Shown one piece after another: positions 12,501 to 23,400 of a DNA stretch of 64,000 bases. Origin of the DNA: Capniomyces stellatus (taxonomy: Eukaryota > Kickxellomycota > Harpellomycetes > Harpellales > Legeriomycetaceae). Every line of letters starts with the position of its first letter. Position 1 is the first letter of the stretch. A program made the translations under genes and the position numbers. The stretch is taken from the NCBI GenBank assembly GCA_001661515.1, contig LUVW01000018.1:330177-394176 (forward strand), read 5' to 3'. A model generated the notes under the pieces. That model did not search any database, was not told where the DNA came from, and saw only the letters and a list, made by a program, of their open reading frames with translations.

Positions 12501-14377
12501 TTACGCTGACACCAGAATGCAACTTGGCGTTGACGGGGGTTCTGACTGCGATCATGTGCTGTCCCAATCGGACACCTGATGGCTGGCTGACATTTGACAT
12601 AAATGCGCTACTTAAAGACACGCTGTCCACCAAGTGGGCCGAGTGGCTTGCTACCTTGAAGTCTAACTCTGATGGCTCTTTTGCCAAAAACAGAATGCTG
12701 GCTGGAGCAACCAACCCATTATCGGATCCACACGTTGACAAACATGCCAACGATGAGAGTGGTTTAGTTAAGGAAACTGGGGCTGGTAGTATGATTGCGG
12801 GGCTTTCGTCAATCAAAGATCCGGATAGTGACAGTGAGGGTGAGCTGATTGACAACAAAACTTTTAGCAAGAGAAAGTTGCCAAAGTTTGTGACTGATCT
12901 TTTACAGAACGAGTATACAAACTCTGGGCGCAGCTTGGATGCCAAAACGCTACTGAACCACTCCAAGCTCCAAAACCCTAACATTCCATTGCAGTCGGCC
13001 AGGTCACCAGCGATAGAGAGTATTGATGCGTTTGATTCGCCTATACTGAGGGGCCAGCCAAAGAAGACACCCACCTCCATGGAAATAGAAACACAGTATG
13101 TGACTCAAATAATGGAACAATTGTCGCTGCTAAGCAACATGCCGGTTTTTGACCAGATGTTTAAGCTGGATGCGAACTTGGAAAATGCAATAATAAGCCT
13201 GCCCAACGGAGCAAATCAACCATCGTTATACGCCATACTGTGTGGGCTAGTAAACCAAGCCAGCAGCCTGCAGCCCTTTGTGCCCGACTTTGTCCGAAGG
13301 CTGAAACGAGCTAGAAATGCGCTGATGGGGATTGTGGAGTTGGCCGATGATTTGGCAGCAGAGCTTGAGGAAAACGACAGCGTATCCAGCAGGTCCAAAA
13401 GCACAAGCAAGAGCTCGTCGAGAAGAGGGTCGACGTTCAGCAACAACAACAACAACAACAACAACAGCATGAGTCCCAGAACCATTCCAATAAGCATCAT
13501 CAACCACATACCTAGTAGCGGCAGTGTGGTTGGTGGCAGAAGTGGGCTGAATAAGGGCTCAGGAACAGGCTCAGGCTCAGGCTCAGGGAGAGGATTTGGT
13601 TTGGGTATTGGGTTTGGAGGAGGCGGGACTAAAGAAAGCAACGGTCAGAATAGGAGGAGCGCAAGCATGGATGCAGCGAGTCAAGCAGCAATTCAAGCAG
13701 ACCACGATAAGAAGTACCCGAAACCCCAAGAAGCCAGAAGTTTGGCTAAACACACAAGTTCGAGTGCCAGTCCCAATAGCCAGAGTAGTGAAACGGAAAT
13801 CGGCAGAAAAAAGGAAAGAGAACAACAACATTTAGCGAAAAAATCTGGGTTGGAGGGTATTAGTGAGAGTGGAGAAAAGGAAAATGAAAAGGAAAATGAA
13901 AAGGAAAAGGAAAAGGAAAAGGTTGAAGAAATAAGTAGTGGTGGTGATAAGGAAGACGAATTGTTGGTTAAAAAATCGATTGCTGGAAATGAGCCGAGTG
14001 AAGAGTCAGAGGTATCAGCAAACAAGGACATAAGTATAATGAGTTTTCTAAAAACCAAAAACAACACCGTTAACAGCGACAACGTGGTTAGTGGGGTATC
14101 AGAGCTTACGGAAGTGAGCGAGTTGGTGATGAATGACACTGCTCGCCATAGCCTGGGTGGTGATGGTAGTGATGGTAGTGATGGTGGTGGTGGTGGGGTG
14201 GGGACTGGAGAGGAGAGCTGTGGCGATTCTGTTCTGTCAACAAGTGTGCCGCCACCAAACACAAACATGAGAGAGTTGCTTGAGAATATTGTTATTTTGC
14301 AAGAGAGCATTAAGGAGCTTGTTGCGTATTTGCAAGTACGCCGTGAAACTGGGTCAGATCAACAGTCGGTTTTATAA
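9563..14377 (+). CDS. FHIP: FHF complex subunit, FHIP / RAI16-like (1604 aa, intronless)
   Basis: FHIP proteins form the FTS-Hook-FHIP complex, which links early endosomes to dynein; in filamentous fungi it drives endosome motility along hyphae. The N-terminal 650 residues or so carry the RAI16-like helical repeat: EMBEDDED blocks include TDLIVQEEIKRFDTED, CMEFILRRNILSHLVEIAEQ and, later, YFESMLRVIKHPELG. A second helical block (about 1177-1275, with LNKLLDP-like spacing absent but NQPSLYAILCGLVNQ present) precedes a low-complexity tail. The tail has poly-Asn near 1293, Gly-Ser repeats near 1335, EKEN repeats near 1437-1453 and a Gly-Asp-Ser tract near 1532. The last 40 residues form an amphipathic helix (ELLENIVILQESIKELVAYL). 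At 1604 residues it is about twice the length of human FHIP proteins, with the excess mostly disordered. The start is the first ATG after a purine-rich leader. Confidence 0.88.
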   Translation: MEYFSNLTRKLGKAKKELPTGANSVAKLEKAWQNILKTHAHHIVQQDTYVTRTQIPELLKGLTDLIVQEEIKRFDTEDAITGMCMEFILRRNILSHLVEIAEQDRPRGFRCEVMKSISNLVNLLDEGFLVHKSVHDPILYIFRTYTEPPRVRSDSVNGGIGSRNSRLSTSSLSKKTKGENMASEAGGKEDARSLGQTNAGKGGAQAKGSILGQRGWTPGVEIWLSNGPEREVWERKQLLLQQEDLVELMYIVSSKIHGFPALLNIFFFDKTWKENFTPQDLSPRLSAEIESGENGNGNGYTKVGARGGLEGLESGRGNEAVKRRSPSKQREVMDLDKVQRFEFNLFKNLLRFIHIEGQTGDYSRTALLFLLELVDSSKVNETPSPNCGIKKSGTLSSGGELGYASAIEKYIIEQSGFESAISASIGAIYSQLPRRVCLGGKRTSVVPRQGSQYSVDFQSAAEGSINSSYTNGRVDFMDIVNVQSLDFQGAMKSFVQMLEFVQDVCYRTPSTKIRRVLLQNIHDHFLVTVFYPSILESSDVDGSSVGVMIYFESMLRVIKHPELGRMVMEFLVDEKSDRALELEGGASSSSSSSMRNKAANNNKLIIIKKNRADLPFTLKDLICTNIQPAASADAILSALKLLRTVLLRWCPLAGSLIETEEEEPSGASYSWLANHTVAIEVHRRELEMYGELIGNLEHGKKSKTHSRLGANRESSGIQNGLSKQVLDDNGNKLSVQTTKKRPSKSEMESLHIPWAISDKGNEDAKDVKTSGETCETSESDDNVSLHEVKKMIYLSRKEELAVSQSKIMFQGLDSYLEDAARRNRDHKRVHLHVVRGMVDSQVASPGPNIDTQSKVISDFNLEGTVGESGVKRGDRSLGEPGLIGSIKNQGSSTISLPSKAKNYSETQSMFSSGSTMVAGIKKAKAPSEEVRDPKNQLKNSYLDSQNAGKSHIHSNTGVRKIIKPSDSLMRNLLTLLSKFFTLTPECNLALTGVLTAIMCCPNRTPDGWLTFDINALLKDTLSTKWAEWLATLKSNSDGSFAKNRMLAGATNPLSDPHVDKHANDESGLVKETGAGSMIAGLSSIKDPDSDSEGELIDNKTFSKRKLPKFVTDLLQNEYTNSGRSLDAKTLLNHSKLQNPNIPLQSARSPAIESIDAFDSPILRGQPKKTPTSMEIETQYVTQIMEQLSLLSNMPVFDQMFKLDANLENAIISLPNGANQPSLYAILCGLVNQASSLQPFVPDFVRRLKRARNALMGIVELADDLAAELEENDSVSSRSKSTSKSSSRRGSTFSNNNNNNNNSMSPRTIPISIINHIPSSGSVVGGRSGLNKGSGTGSGSGSGRGFGLGIGFGGGGTKESNGQNRRSASMDAASQAAIQADHDKKYPKPQEARSLAKHTSSSASPNSQSSETEIGRKKEREQQHLAKKSGLEGISESGEKENEKENEKEKEKEKVEEISSGGDKEDELLVKKSIAGNEPSEESEVSANKDISIMSFLKTKNNTVNSDNVVSGVSELTEVSELVMNDTARHSLGGDGSDGSDGGGGGVGTGEESCGDSVLSTSVPPPNTNMRELLENIVILQESIKELVAYLQVRRETGSDQQSVL
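13441..13465 (+). repeat. Coding trinucleotide tract (AAC)n, poly-Asn
   Basis: An (AAC)n run inside the FHIP frame encodes consecutive asparagines. It sits in the disordered tail and is a likely site of length variation. Confidence 0.9.
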
Positions 14378-14734
14378 TTCTTTTTCTTTCTTTTTCTTTC
14401 TTGCCTTGTTGATTTATTTTCCTTTAATCCATTTTGTTTTATAAGAAAGTGAGGAAATGATGATGATGTGTGTGTGTGGGTAGAATGATGTTATTTTTAG
14501 TGTTTTATAGTAATAAAACGAATCTATTTGTTGATTTTTGATCGTTTTGTTCAGTGGATTCAGTATTTATCTACCTGCTAGTTTTTCACTATAGAAAACG
14601 ACAATAGCAATAACAATAATTGTATTTAAACGATTGAAGAGGTAGAAAGAATGAATGAATGGAAGAAAAAAAAAACAAGAACAAAGCTAGTGTGAGTTAA
14701 GGGTGTGGGTGTAAGTGTGAGTGTAGGTGTGGGG
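14378..14734. other. Convergent intergenic spacer FHIP/CSN4
   Basis: A 357-base spacer lies between two stop codons. It begins with a TTTC-repeat tract and ends with a GTGTGGGTGTAAGTGTGAG-like GT-rich run, consistent with overlapping 3' untranslated regions. No gene is seen. Confidence 0.6.
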
Positions 14735-16655
14735 TCAAATCTTGTTGAGTTTGATGATATTTGATGCATTTTCTACCATTTCACACAATCTGGAAACAAG
14801 ATTGTTGCTGTTGCGTTTGCTGTTCAAGTTTGGATTTGAAATGGTCTCCGAGTCGTGTGAGGTATCTACAGAACTGCTGATTAGACTGCCGCCGATTTGC
14901 CAGTAATCTGAGCTTGTTGCAGAGACGCTGACACTGTTACTGCTGAAGTCTGAACTATGGTCAAACTCCACAATCCCTTCAAACTGGTCAATTAAACCAA
15001 TCAAACTTTCAGAAAGTATCAGCTGGGCACACAGTTTTTCAATACGAACCAGACTCGCATCTTCACCACTACCACTACCACCACTACTACTACCAGCTTT
15101 GCCATGGGTGTTTATACTGTCGGTGCTGTTGTTGTTGGGGTTAAAAAAGCTGTCGACTTGAATTAACCGGGCCAAAGAGCTCAACTTGACGTTTTTGTAC
15201 ATTTTGGATGCCACTTGGATGTTGTGTTTGGCCAATGTCTTATTTACTTCGTTAGCCTTGTAGAACACTGACTGTGCACCATTCACCCCACTACTACTGC
15301 TACCACCACTACCAATATTGCTGCTGCTATCGATTTCCATCCCATCAGAATCTCCACCAGCAACGTTTGTAAACAGCAGCGAGTACAAGGCTGATATTTT
15401 CAGTTGCTCAGGTTCATTAAAGAAATGGGTGAGCTCAACGCTTTGTTGGTCATTTATCTTCGCATCCAAGTTTTGAGCCTGGTCTTGTGGCTCGGGCTTA
15501 AACACCATTAGTTTTCCAACAGCCAATTTTCTCGCGAGTTTGCAAAGTGTGTCATTTTGTTTAGTTTCGCTGAACTCTGCCAAATTCCGCAAGTTCCGTG
15601 TTCTTTGTTCGCTTGGGTCAGAAAGAACCGCACACCGCAGCGCAAACAAACTTACTCTCTGCAGGTCTGCTGCTGGAAGTACATTCAAACTGTACACTTC
15701 CAAGTACTTGTTGCAAGCCTCAATAAACAAATCTGCCCGATCAAACAGCTGCGCCTGGACGTATTTGTACCTCGAAACCAAAACACTGTCATCGTTTATC
15801 TCACGGAGAAACTGCCCAGCTTTTCCCAACATCTTTTCAGTCAACACTGTTTCGTTTGCTAACAGGTAAAACTCGCTTGCTCTAACAAAACTCGACATCA
15901 TCAACAGGTTCTGCGCCTGCTCATTGTTGCTAATAAAAAAATTAAAGTTAAACATTTACACAAGTATCGCCATTGCTTCCTTAGTACATTGTTTTGTCTG
16001 TCTGTTTATCTATTTTTTTTCAATTTTTTTTTTATTTTTACTTTTTCTCTATTGTTGATATTTGGTTTATAACTTACTTTGGGTTTCTGTATGGCAAAGC
16101 ATCTAGTTGGGCAGCAGCGCTAATCCAGTCCTTTTTTATCGAGTATGCATTACTGGCACAGCTTCTCAGCGTTATAATCTAAATGTTATCAACAAACACA
16201 AATTCTTGGAATCAAAACAGCGATGCAACATGAAGTGATAAATTTAAAAGTGTATATGGAAACAATATACACAAACAAGGATGATGAAATCTTACACATT
16301 CGTCATAGTAGCTATGGATTGAGCTGAATTTGGCCGTCAATTTGTCGCAATAAAAGATGAAAAAGTCTAGCGAATCAAAAGCCCCGATAGCGCACCTGGA
16401 ATTGACAAAATCAGCCTCGAGCTGTTTGATTAGCATAATACATGTATGTTTGAAGTTTGCGCTTATGCCCTTCATTTCGTTGTCAACCATCAAAACAAAC
16501 TCGTCGACAAAGGCCTGTATCTGCTCAAAATCTATAAGTTTAGCTGTCCAGCCATGGATTACACTCGAAATCTCTTCATTTTTCGAATTATCGGTGTTGT
16601 CGATTGTCAACTTGGCCAATTCGCATATCCTATCTTTCCAGTTTTCAACCGACAT
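14735..16655 (-). CDS. CSN4: COP9 signalosome subunit 4 (3 exons, 551 aa)
   Basis: CSN4 is a PCI-domain scaffold subunit of the COP9 signalosome, which removes NEDD8 from cullins. The model joins 16655..16296, 16178..16078 and 15929..14735 (1656 bases). Exon 2 encodes KKDWISAAAQLDALP, the CSN4 helical-repeat segment equivalent to EEDWRNAAQVLVGIP in human CSN4. Exon 3 continues with FIEACNKYLEVYSL, then ALRCAVLSDPSEQRTRNL, and the PCI winged helix KHNIQVASKMYKNVKLSSL followed by LIDQFEGIVEFD. Ser/Gly-rich insertions (near SNIGSGGSSSSG and GSSSGGSGSG) make it longer than the roughly 400-residue human protein. It ends in a helix, as usual for the subunit. Confidence 0.92.
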
Positions 16656-17470
16656 TTGTGTGTTTGTCTATTACTTGCCTCTTATATTTCTTTTTATTTT
16701 GTTCTTTTCCTTTTCTTTTCTTTTTCAGTTTTTTTTTCTTCTGTTCTTTTGCTGCTAATATTTTGTCAAATTGTTCAAGAGAGTATTACAGAAAGTAAAG
16801 TAAGCCTTGGTGTGTTTAAATGGAAATAGTAACACGGTGATAAAGGAAACAAAAAAGGCGTTAAGTTGAATTCTTATTTTGATTTTGATAACTGGCTTTT
16901 ATCTCTACAAAAAATAAAGAAAGTGTAAACATATTATGATCCAACTGAACAAGCAATAGATACACCCAATAAGATACAAGCCAACATTTTAAAGCCTTAA
17001 TCAATCACCACATTCGTTCAACCAAGCCTTGCCAAGTTGGAAATATTCGAGGTTATGCTGAGACTATGCAACAAAACTATTCTAGTTGGAACAGGTTTTT
17101 GTTTTGTTTTGTGAATGGTGCGTATGATCTTTGTTTGTATATGTATGATATACATGAATATGTGTGGCTGTTTTACATTAGTTGCTTTTTTTAAGCTGCG
17201 ATGATATTTGATCCCCTCCCCACACACTAAAACCAAACGAACCCAGTGCAAGTTTGGTGGCGAGCAGAACATACATAGCATTTATTATGTGTATATATTG
17301 CTGTATTTTTAAGATGCGAAAAGTCAAAATCAAAATAAATCTATTTTATATAATCTTGAAGTAGTATAAATGTATAATAATAGCAATGCTAATAGTAATA
17401 GTAAACGTAATAGTAAAAGTAATAATAATAAAAGTAATAATAAAGGCTCAACCCCACCAACTCGTCAAAA
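16656..17470. other. Intergenic, CSN4 upstream and Sec7 downstream
   Basis: No gene is supported. It contains a T-rich tract right of the CSN4 start and, near 17361-17450, an AT-rich repeat of AGTAAT/AATAAT units just past the Sec7 stop codon. Confidence 0.55.
17361..17450. repeat. AT-rich AGTAAT-type repeat
   Basis: Imperfect copies of AATAGTAAT and AAAGTAAT run through this stretch, just downstream of the Sec7 gene on its strand. It probably lies in the 3' untranslated region. Confidence 0.6.
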
Positions 17471-20400
17471 TTAGATACAATTCAAAACTGAATCTACTAG
17501 CTGGTCACCACTCAAATAAACAAACCCAGTATTGTTTTGTGAACTACCAATTCCCAAATTGCTTGCACCAACACTGCCACTGCCATTAGTCGTAATGACC
17601 TTGAAAATCTTTTCCGCCTTCATACTCGCAGCTATAATAGCACCATTTTTGCTACTTTTGCCGCCACCGCCACCAACTACTGCATCGCCACTTGCACCAT
17701 CCCTATGTCTACTTCTATTTCTATCTCTACTACTGCTCCTGTTACTGCTTTTAACCGCAGTACCACTGTAATTTCCATTGGCACTGTTGTTGCTGGTGCT
17801 GGCGTGAACTCTCCCAGTTTGGCTGGAGTCATTCCAGCTTGAGTTGTTCATCTCGACCATATTTCCAGTACCACTGCCATTATATATGGAACTGCTGGAC
17901 TCACTGGCGCCATTCACTGCTTGTGATCTCAACAATGGGCTTGAACTGCCATATAGATTTGGACTTGAATTTGTGCTTGAGTTTGGCCTGTGGCTTCTGT
18001 TTGACTTTGAACTGGCGTACAGCGCAGATTGCAGCGCGTGGGACCAAATCATCTTGTCTTCCTCTGAAGTCGCCCCAAACATGTACCGTGCTTTTGCCGT
18101 AACAACTTCACTCATGCTGCCATGTTGTCCTCCACCCGCTGTCGCATCACTGCTTGCAAAGCCATGGCCACTACCGAAATTGTTGTTGTTGCTGTTGCTC
18201 AAGTTCAGGTTGGTGGTCGAGTTGCTGTTCGCAAACATGGAGCTGTCTGGCTTCAGCCACGTCAGCTGTATTGGCCGCAACATAAACCCACCCTCAACAA
18301 TCAGCGACCTTGAGGGCAAGGGGCTATAGTACCTCGCACGTGATCCATTGCTTATAAACTGCAGCGTGACTTGGCCTGCGTAGTTTGGATGAATGAAAAA
18401 TTTGGCAGTGTTTGAGGTTTTGAAGGACAGGATTGGACTCGGCAGGATTCTGACTATTGCGCTGGTGTCGTTGTTGTCGTTGGTCATGGTCCTCAGCTGC
18501 GAGTACAGCTCGTTGTTGTAAATGTCCTTGAAGCTATGACTGGCCATGGCACTCTCCTTCAGGTGGCTCATCACGCCCAGATTTCTTGCGCTTGATGGCG
18601 GGTTGGTTTGTGTGGCTTGGTTGAACTTGCCTATAACCCGTATTACTAGCGAGTAGTTTGGATCTGGCTTGGGGATTTTGAGTGTTACTCTGAGCAGTGC
18701 TGGCGAATTGACGTTCATTTTGGCTGGCAGCCGGTCGGTTGACAAATTAAACAAAAGCCCGTTCTTGTATCCTGGATCTGAATAAGTGTCGCTCAAGCAG
18801 TTGTAGTCACCCAGCAAGTCGCAGTCCGGAATAGAAGGAGCATCCAACAAATATAGTGACTCCTCAACCGACAAACCGCAGCTTGATTTCAGCAAAAGAG
18901 ATACGTGGTTATCTGCCAGCTCGCCAACTGGGTTAGGTCGCACGCCTGAGTAAGCACCGCCTCCACTGCTGTCAGTAGCCGTACCTTGTGGCTGGTAATA
19001 CCCGCTGTTGGCGCCAACACTCATGTTTGGGTTGTGCACCCAGTTCCAGTCAAGAACAGGGTCTATCCGCAGAGCATCGCTGGCCTGCTCCAGCTTCATT
19101 TTCAGCACTCGCTCCCAAATGCAAAACAGCTCCTGGAACGGCACCTCCAGATACGACACATGGTTCGAGTAGTCCTTCTTCTTCAGAACCGCCTCCTTTT
19201 TCGCCATTGGGTCAATGTTGGAAAATGCCTGCTGCGCCTTTGCCGCAGAAACATTTGCACTCCTGCTAAAGTACCCCAAATCAACGCCAAACGGCACAAC
19301 GTGTCTCGGGGTCTGCTGATCAGGCAGTACCGACACTCTAAACTTGTTCACCAAGTCGCGGAACGCAGCCTCAGGAGTAACCTCGTCCCTCACTAACGGG
19401 TTATGAAGCTCGGCATTCAGCGTCATGATAGCAAATACCAGCCGAACCGCCACATCCGCCAGCCCAGGAACCCACACAAACAAACCGGCGTCAAACTCTC
19501 TTGTCAGCGCGTTTATTGCGTCTTCTGTTGGATTGTGCTTTTTGCCAGCATTGATCTTGGAAAAGGTGCCGGCTTTTTCGTACGAGTGGTCTGTGCTCTG
19601 GTTTGAGTTCCCTGACCGGTTATTCCTCAACCGGTTGTCTCGAGCCGCGCCGTACCCCTCGTTTCCAGCGCTGCTTTGGTCCTTTGACGCCTTTGCATAC
19701 GAGTCGGCAACTGGGCGGTTCTTCAGGTACCAGTGCTGGGCAAACGAGTCAAGAAGCATGTTTATTGAGGCGGGGTCGTTAGGCAGCCTTATCCCAACAA
19801 GAACCTGCCTAAGCGCCTCGTCAATGGGAACCCCAACTATGTTGTGGCGGTCTATGTAGATCTGCCAGACCGCCATGTAGTACTGGCTTTCCCTCAACAC
19901 CTCGTCGCGCGTTGCGTTTTTGCCCAGCTCTCGGGCCAAAAGCCCACTCCCCAAAAACTTGCCCAGCTGTCTTCGGCTCAACTCGGTGCACCTAATCAGA
20001 AAGTCTGCCAGCTTGTCGGACGCGGGCGAGATGATTTTGTTTTCGACCAGCAGAATCACAGCCTCGTACGGGTTGGCGTTGAATATTTTTCTGACCTTCT
20101 GCAGCTTGACCTCCAACCGCTCCAGCTTTCTCTCGTTTGACACCCCTGACGCATCGTCTTTGTTAAATGAAGTCACGCGACTCGTATTCATTAATGTAGA
20201 GTACTTGTTGAGTGGAATCACTATCATTGGACTGAACAGGTACTCCTTTGGTATCTCGCTCACCAGCTCCGATGGGCTTCTTGAAATCAGCGGCGTTACC
20301 TTTTCGGCATTTGGCCCCCGGTAAGCAGCGCTTAAAACGCCTCTTGTGACCATTAGGTTGTCTGGGAACAAGAACAAGTACGCATCCGCCTGCGAGCTCA

Positions 20401-23400
20401 ACGCCGACATGATTTTGAACACTGGTCCGTGCAGCAGCAACACCGGCTTGTTATTGGTCTGACTCCTGTTAATCGACCGGCTTAGTTTCGGCAGCTTTGA
20501 GGTGTCTGCTATCCAGCCCAGCACATTGTAGTCGGCCTTGTCTGCCTTCGCTACAGACTTGCGCTTCTCCATTCTCCACCTCTGCCTCTCCTCATATGCC
20601 TTCTGCTCCTTCTCCTTCTCAGTCTCCTCATCGCTTACCGGCTCAACGTCCCTGTTGCTTATCTCTCCACTCGTCTGGTCCCTATTTCTGTCTTCTGCAT
20701 TGCCTCTGTTCCGCGGCATCACTACACTGACCTTTTCTACCCTCATCCCCACCTTGTAGTCAGTCTCAGATTGCTTGGGCGTGTTCTTGTAGTTGTAGAC
20801 CTCGTCGATGTTTGACAGTTTCCGCTGTCTTCTACGCACACTGCTCTCATTGGCTTCCTCCATCTCCTTCTTGTTGTCAATTGCCTGCTCCAGCATCACC
20901 ACTCCCAGCGCCTCCCTCTTAATCTCCTGGTACGCTTTACCGTAGTTCACCCCTGCTGCCGCCTGCTTTATCTCTGAACTCTTCATGCCTTTGGCCTCCT
21001 CCTTCATTCTGTTTCTCTCGTCAATCAAATGAACCTTTCGCATCTCGCTAACTAGCTTCTGCGGCATATTCAGCAGCCCGTGCACGTCTGGCTTGCTGTT
21101 TGCATTCCTCAGCGCCACCACCGCCTTGCACGCTGCTATCTTATTCGAAATATCCTTCAACTGCTTGTCAGCTTTGGTCTCGCCTGCCCCGCCACCAAAC
21201 TGATACATCGCCCCAACCTCTTGTCTATACGGCTGGCTCAAAACCCCATCGTAGCTTTGGTTCTTCACTGGCTGGCAAACCAAAATCACCGGTTCGTTTT
21301 GTGGAATTGTTGACTTTTTGCGGACCCGTAATGGAACTGGTGGCGGCAGCTCTGTTGCTGTCAGTTGTTGGTTAGACTTCAGGTCCTTGTTTGCCCTTAC
21401 TTGGTATCGGTTTTGCTTTCTCAAGTCGGGAATCGACTTTATGTTCGCAATCTTGGGCACCGACCTTGGTTGGATTTTTTTGATCATTGCAATGTTTGTT
21501 TTGCCTATTTTCCTTATTTCTGGTCCCACCACTCCAGTACTGGATCCTACGTTGGCCTTAACTGTGTCGCCAGATGAAACTCCTAGTCCTGATCCTGACC
21601 CTGGTTCTGGTTCTGTCCCTGATCTTGCTCCTCGGCCAAACTCTGAAGATGCTGATCCTACATCTACAAAGTCATCAGTTTCCAGCTCGGAGCCTGATTG
21701 GGCTGTATTCCTGCTCTTAATCGCGTTTTCAGTATCAATAGACTCGGAATAGTCATGCAGGATCTGTGCGTTTCTTGCAGCAGATATGGTGGATATCTGG
21801 TCGTTTTTGTCCTTCAGGTTGTTCAAGTAGTTTCTTGTTTCCGACTTTCTTCCTATAAACACCTTTACTGTTGACGGCCTGTTGTTCTTGACCATTCTTT
21901 TTGCCCCATCAATGTTGCTCTTGTACGAAATCTCTTTGGTTTTAGGCATTTGTGTCAACTGTGTCAGATCCGTTGTTGCTTTTAGTTTGTATGCTATTGA
22001 CAAGTCAAGGCCCTCTAGCGCTGAAAAGTTCAATGAGTCGCTCGACACTGTCACTTTTCCTGTATTCAAACTCGTCTCTGTAACCATTATCTGCCCTACA
22101 TTCGGTGCCAACCGTATACTGTGTCTGCGCCCAAGTGCCCTCAGCAGCCCCACCCTTGCTGGAGAAATCCCCAGTGCCGTCAAACTGTCGTTATCCGCTG
22201 GCTTTGGCAGCTTAGACACATCTCCTCCGCTCCCGGCCCTTGGCGAGGCCGATTGCTGTCTAAGTGGACCTGCAGGGTCTCTTGCCCTGAACACCTTAAA
22301 CGCCTGGTCCAGCTTGGGTGAGTCTATGTTCAAGTAGTCCTTCCCAATATCCTGGAACTCCTTCGCCTCGATCTCCATCATCTGGAAATGCATGTTGAAC
22401 TCTGCTGGGTTTGCTGAATCTGCCTCGTCTTCATCCATACTGATCACCCCTGACGAGTAGTTGCTTTTGCCTGGCGAGAAATACCCTGCGTTAGCCTCGC
22501 GCCAACCACTTACTCCTCCTCCTCCTCCTCCTCCGATACTATCCCTTCTTTTACTATCAAGCGCTCCCTTTGCTCTAGCCGCTCTCCCATCCAGCTCCAC
22601 AGCTCCTTCGCTCGAGTGGTTGGTGTCTGTCTTTGGGCTGTTGAGCCCCACGCTTGCTATTGGCGAATTCGTTACTACCCTGTTGAGCTGAGGCGCAATA
22701 ACACCAAAGTTCTTTCCCAAACCGCCCGCCACCCCCAACCCTATACCCTGGCTGCCAACTCCTGCGTCCAGCTCTGCTCCGGCTGCCTCGCTTGAGTCAA
22801 GGGCCTCAACCAGCAGAGCCTCGTCTGCCTTGTTGCCTGATTCAGACACAGCCCTGTTCTGGTTATTCAGTCGATACAGCCGCCTTTTTCTTTCTGCCAA
22901 CACATCGTCAGGCGACAATTTCATCTCCAGCAGAATGCTTTCTTCTGAATTCTCATCAATCGTCGATACTCTCTTGGTCTTAAATAATATGTTATCCAAC
23001 CATTTCATCTTATCGCTCATCGGCGGCCTCCGAACCACTACTGCCGGGTCTGTTGCCAAAACCGACTGTGGCGTCAGTGGCAGCTCCTTATCAAGTCTCT
23101 CTCTCATCATAAGCTCTCTCAGTGCCATTGGCTTTGGCTCTTGCCTTTGCTTCGTCTGCTGGTTGGCCGCCAACGGGCTTTCGCCCTTAGCATCAAACTG
23201 CGGCGGCTGCGGGAATGGCTTCAGACCTACAGACCGAACGTCCCCCTTCAATCCTCCTGTACTCCTTGGCTCGCTTAAATAGTCTGTCTTGTTATCTTTG
23301 CTTTCCGACAAGTATATATTATAAAGCTCTGACGTCAGCTGTGCCACCAACGCGTCTAGTGGCGAGAGCACAAGATTGTTCTCAAGCAATCTCAGGTTTG

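Noticed and set aside
11152..13080. Long antisense open frames within FHIP (for example 11152-11928 and 12394-13080)
   Set aside because: These are shadows of a biased coding strand. They have Ser/Leu-rich translations, no domains and no independent splice or start context.
21318..21752. Plus-strand open frame within the Sec7 gene
   Set aside because: Shadow of the minus-strand coding sequence; its Pro/Asp/Ser repeats mirror the Gly/Ser-rich sense strand.
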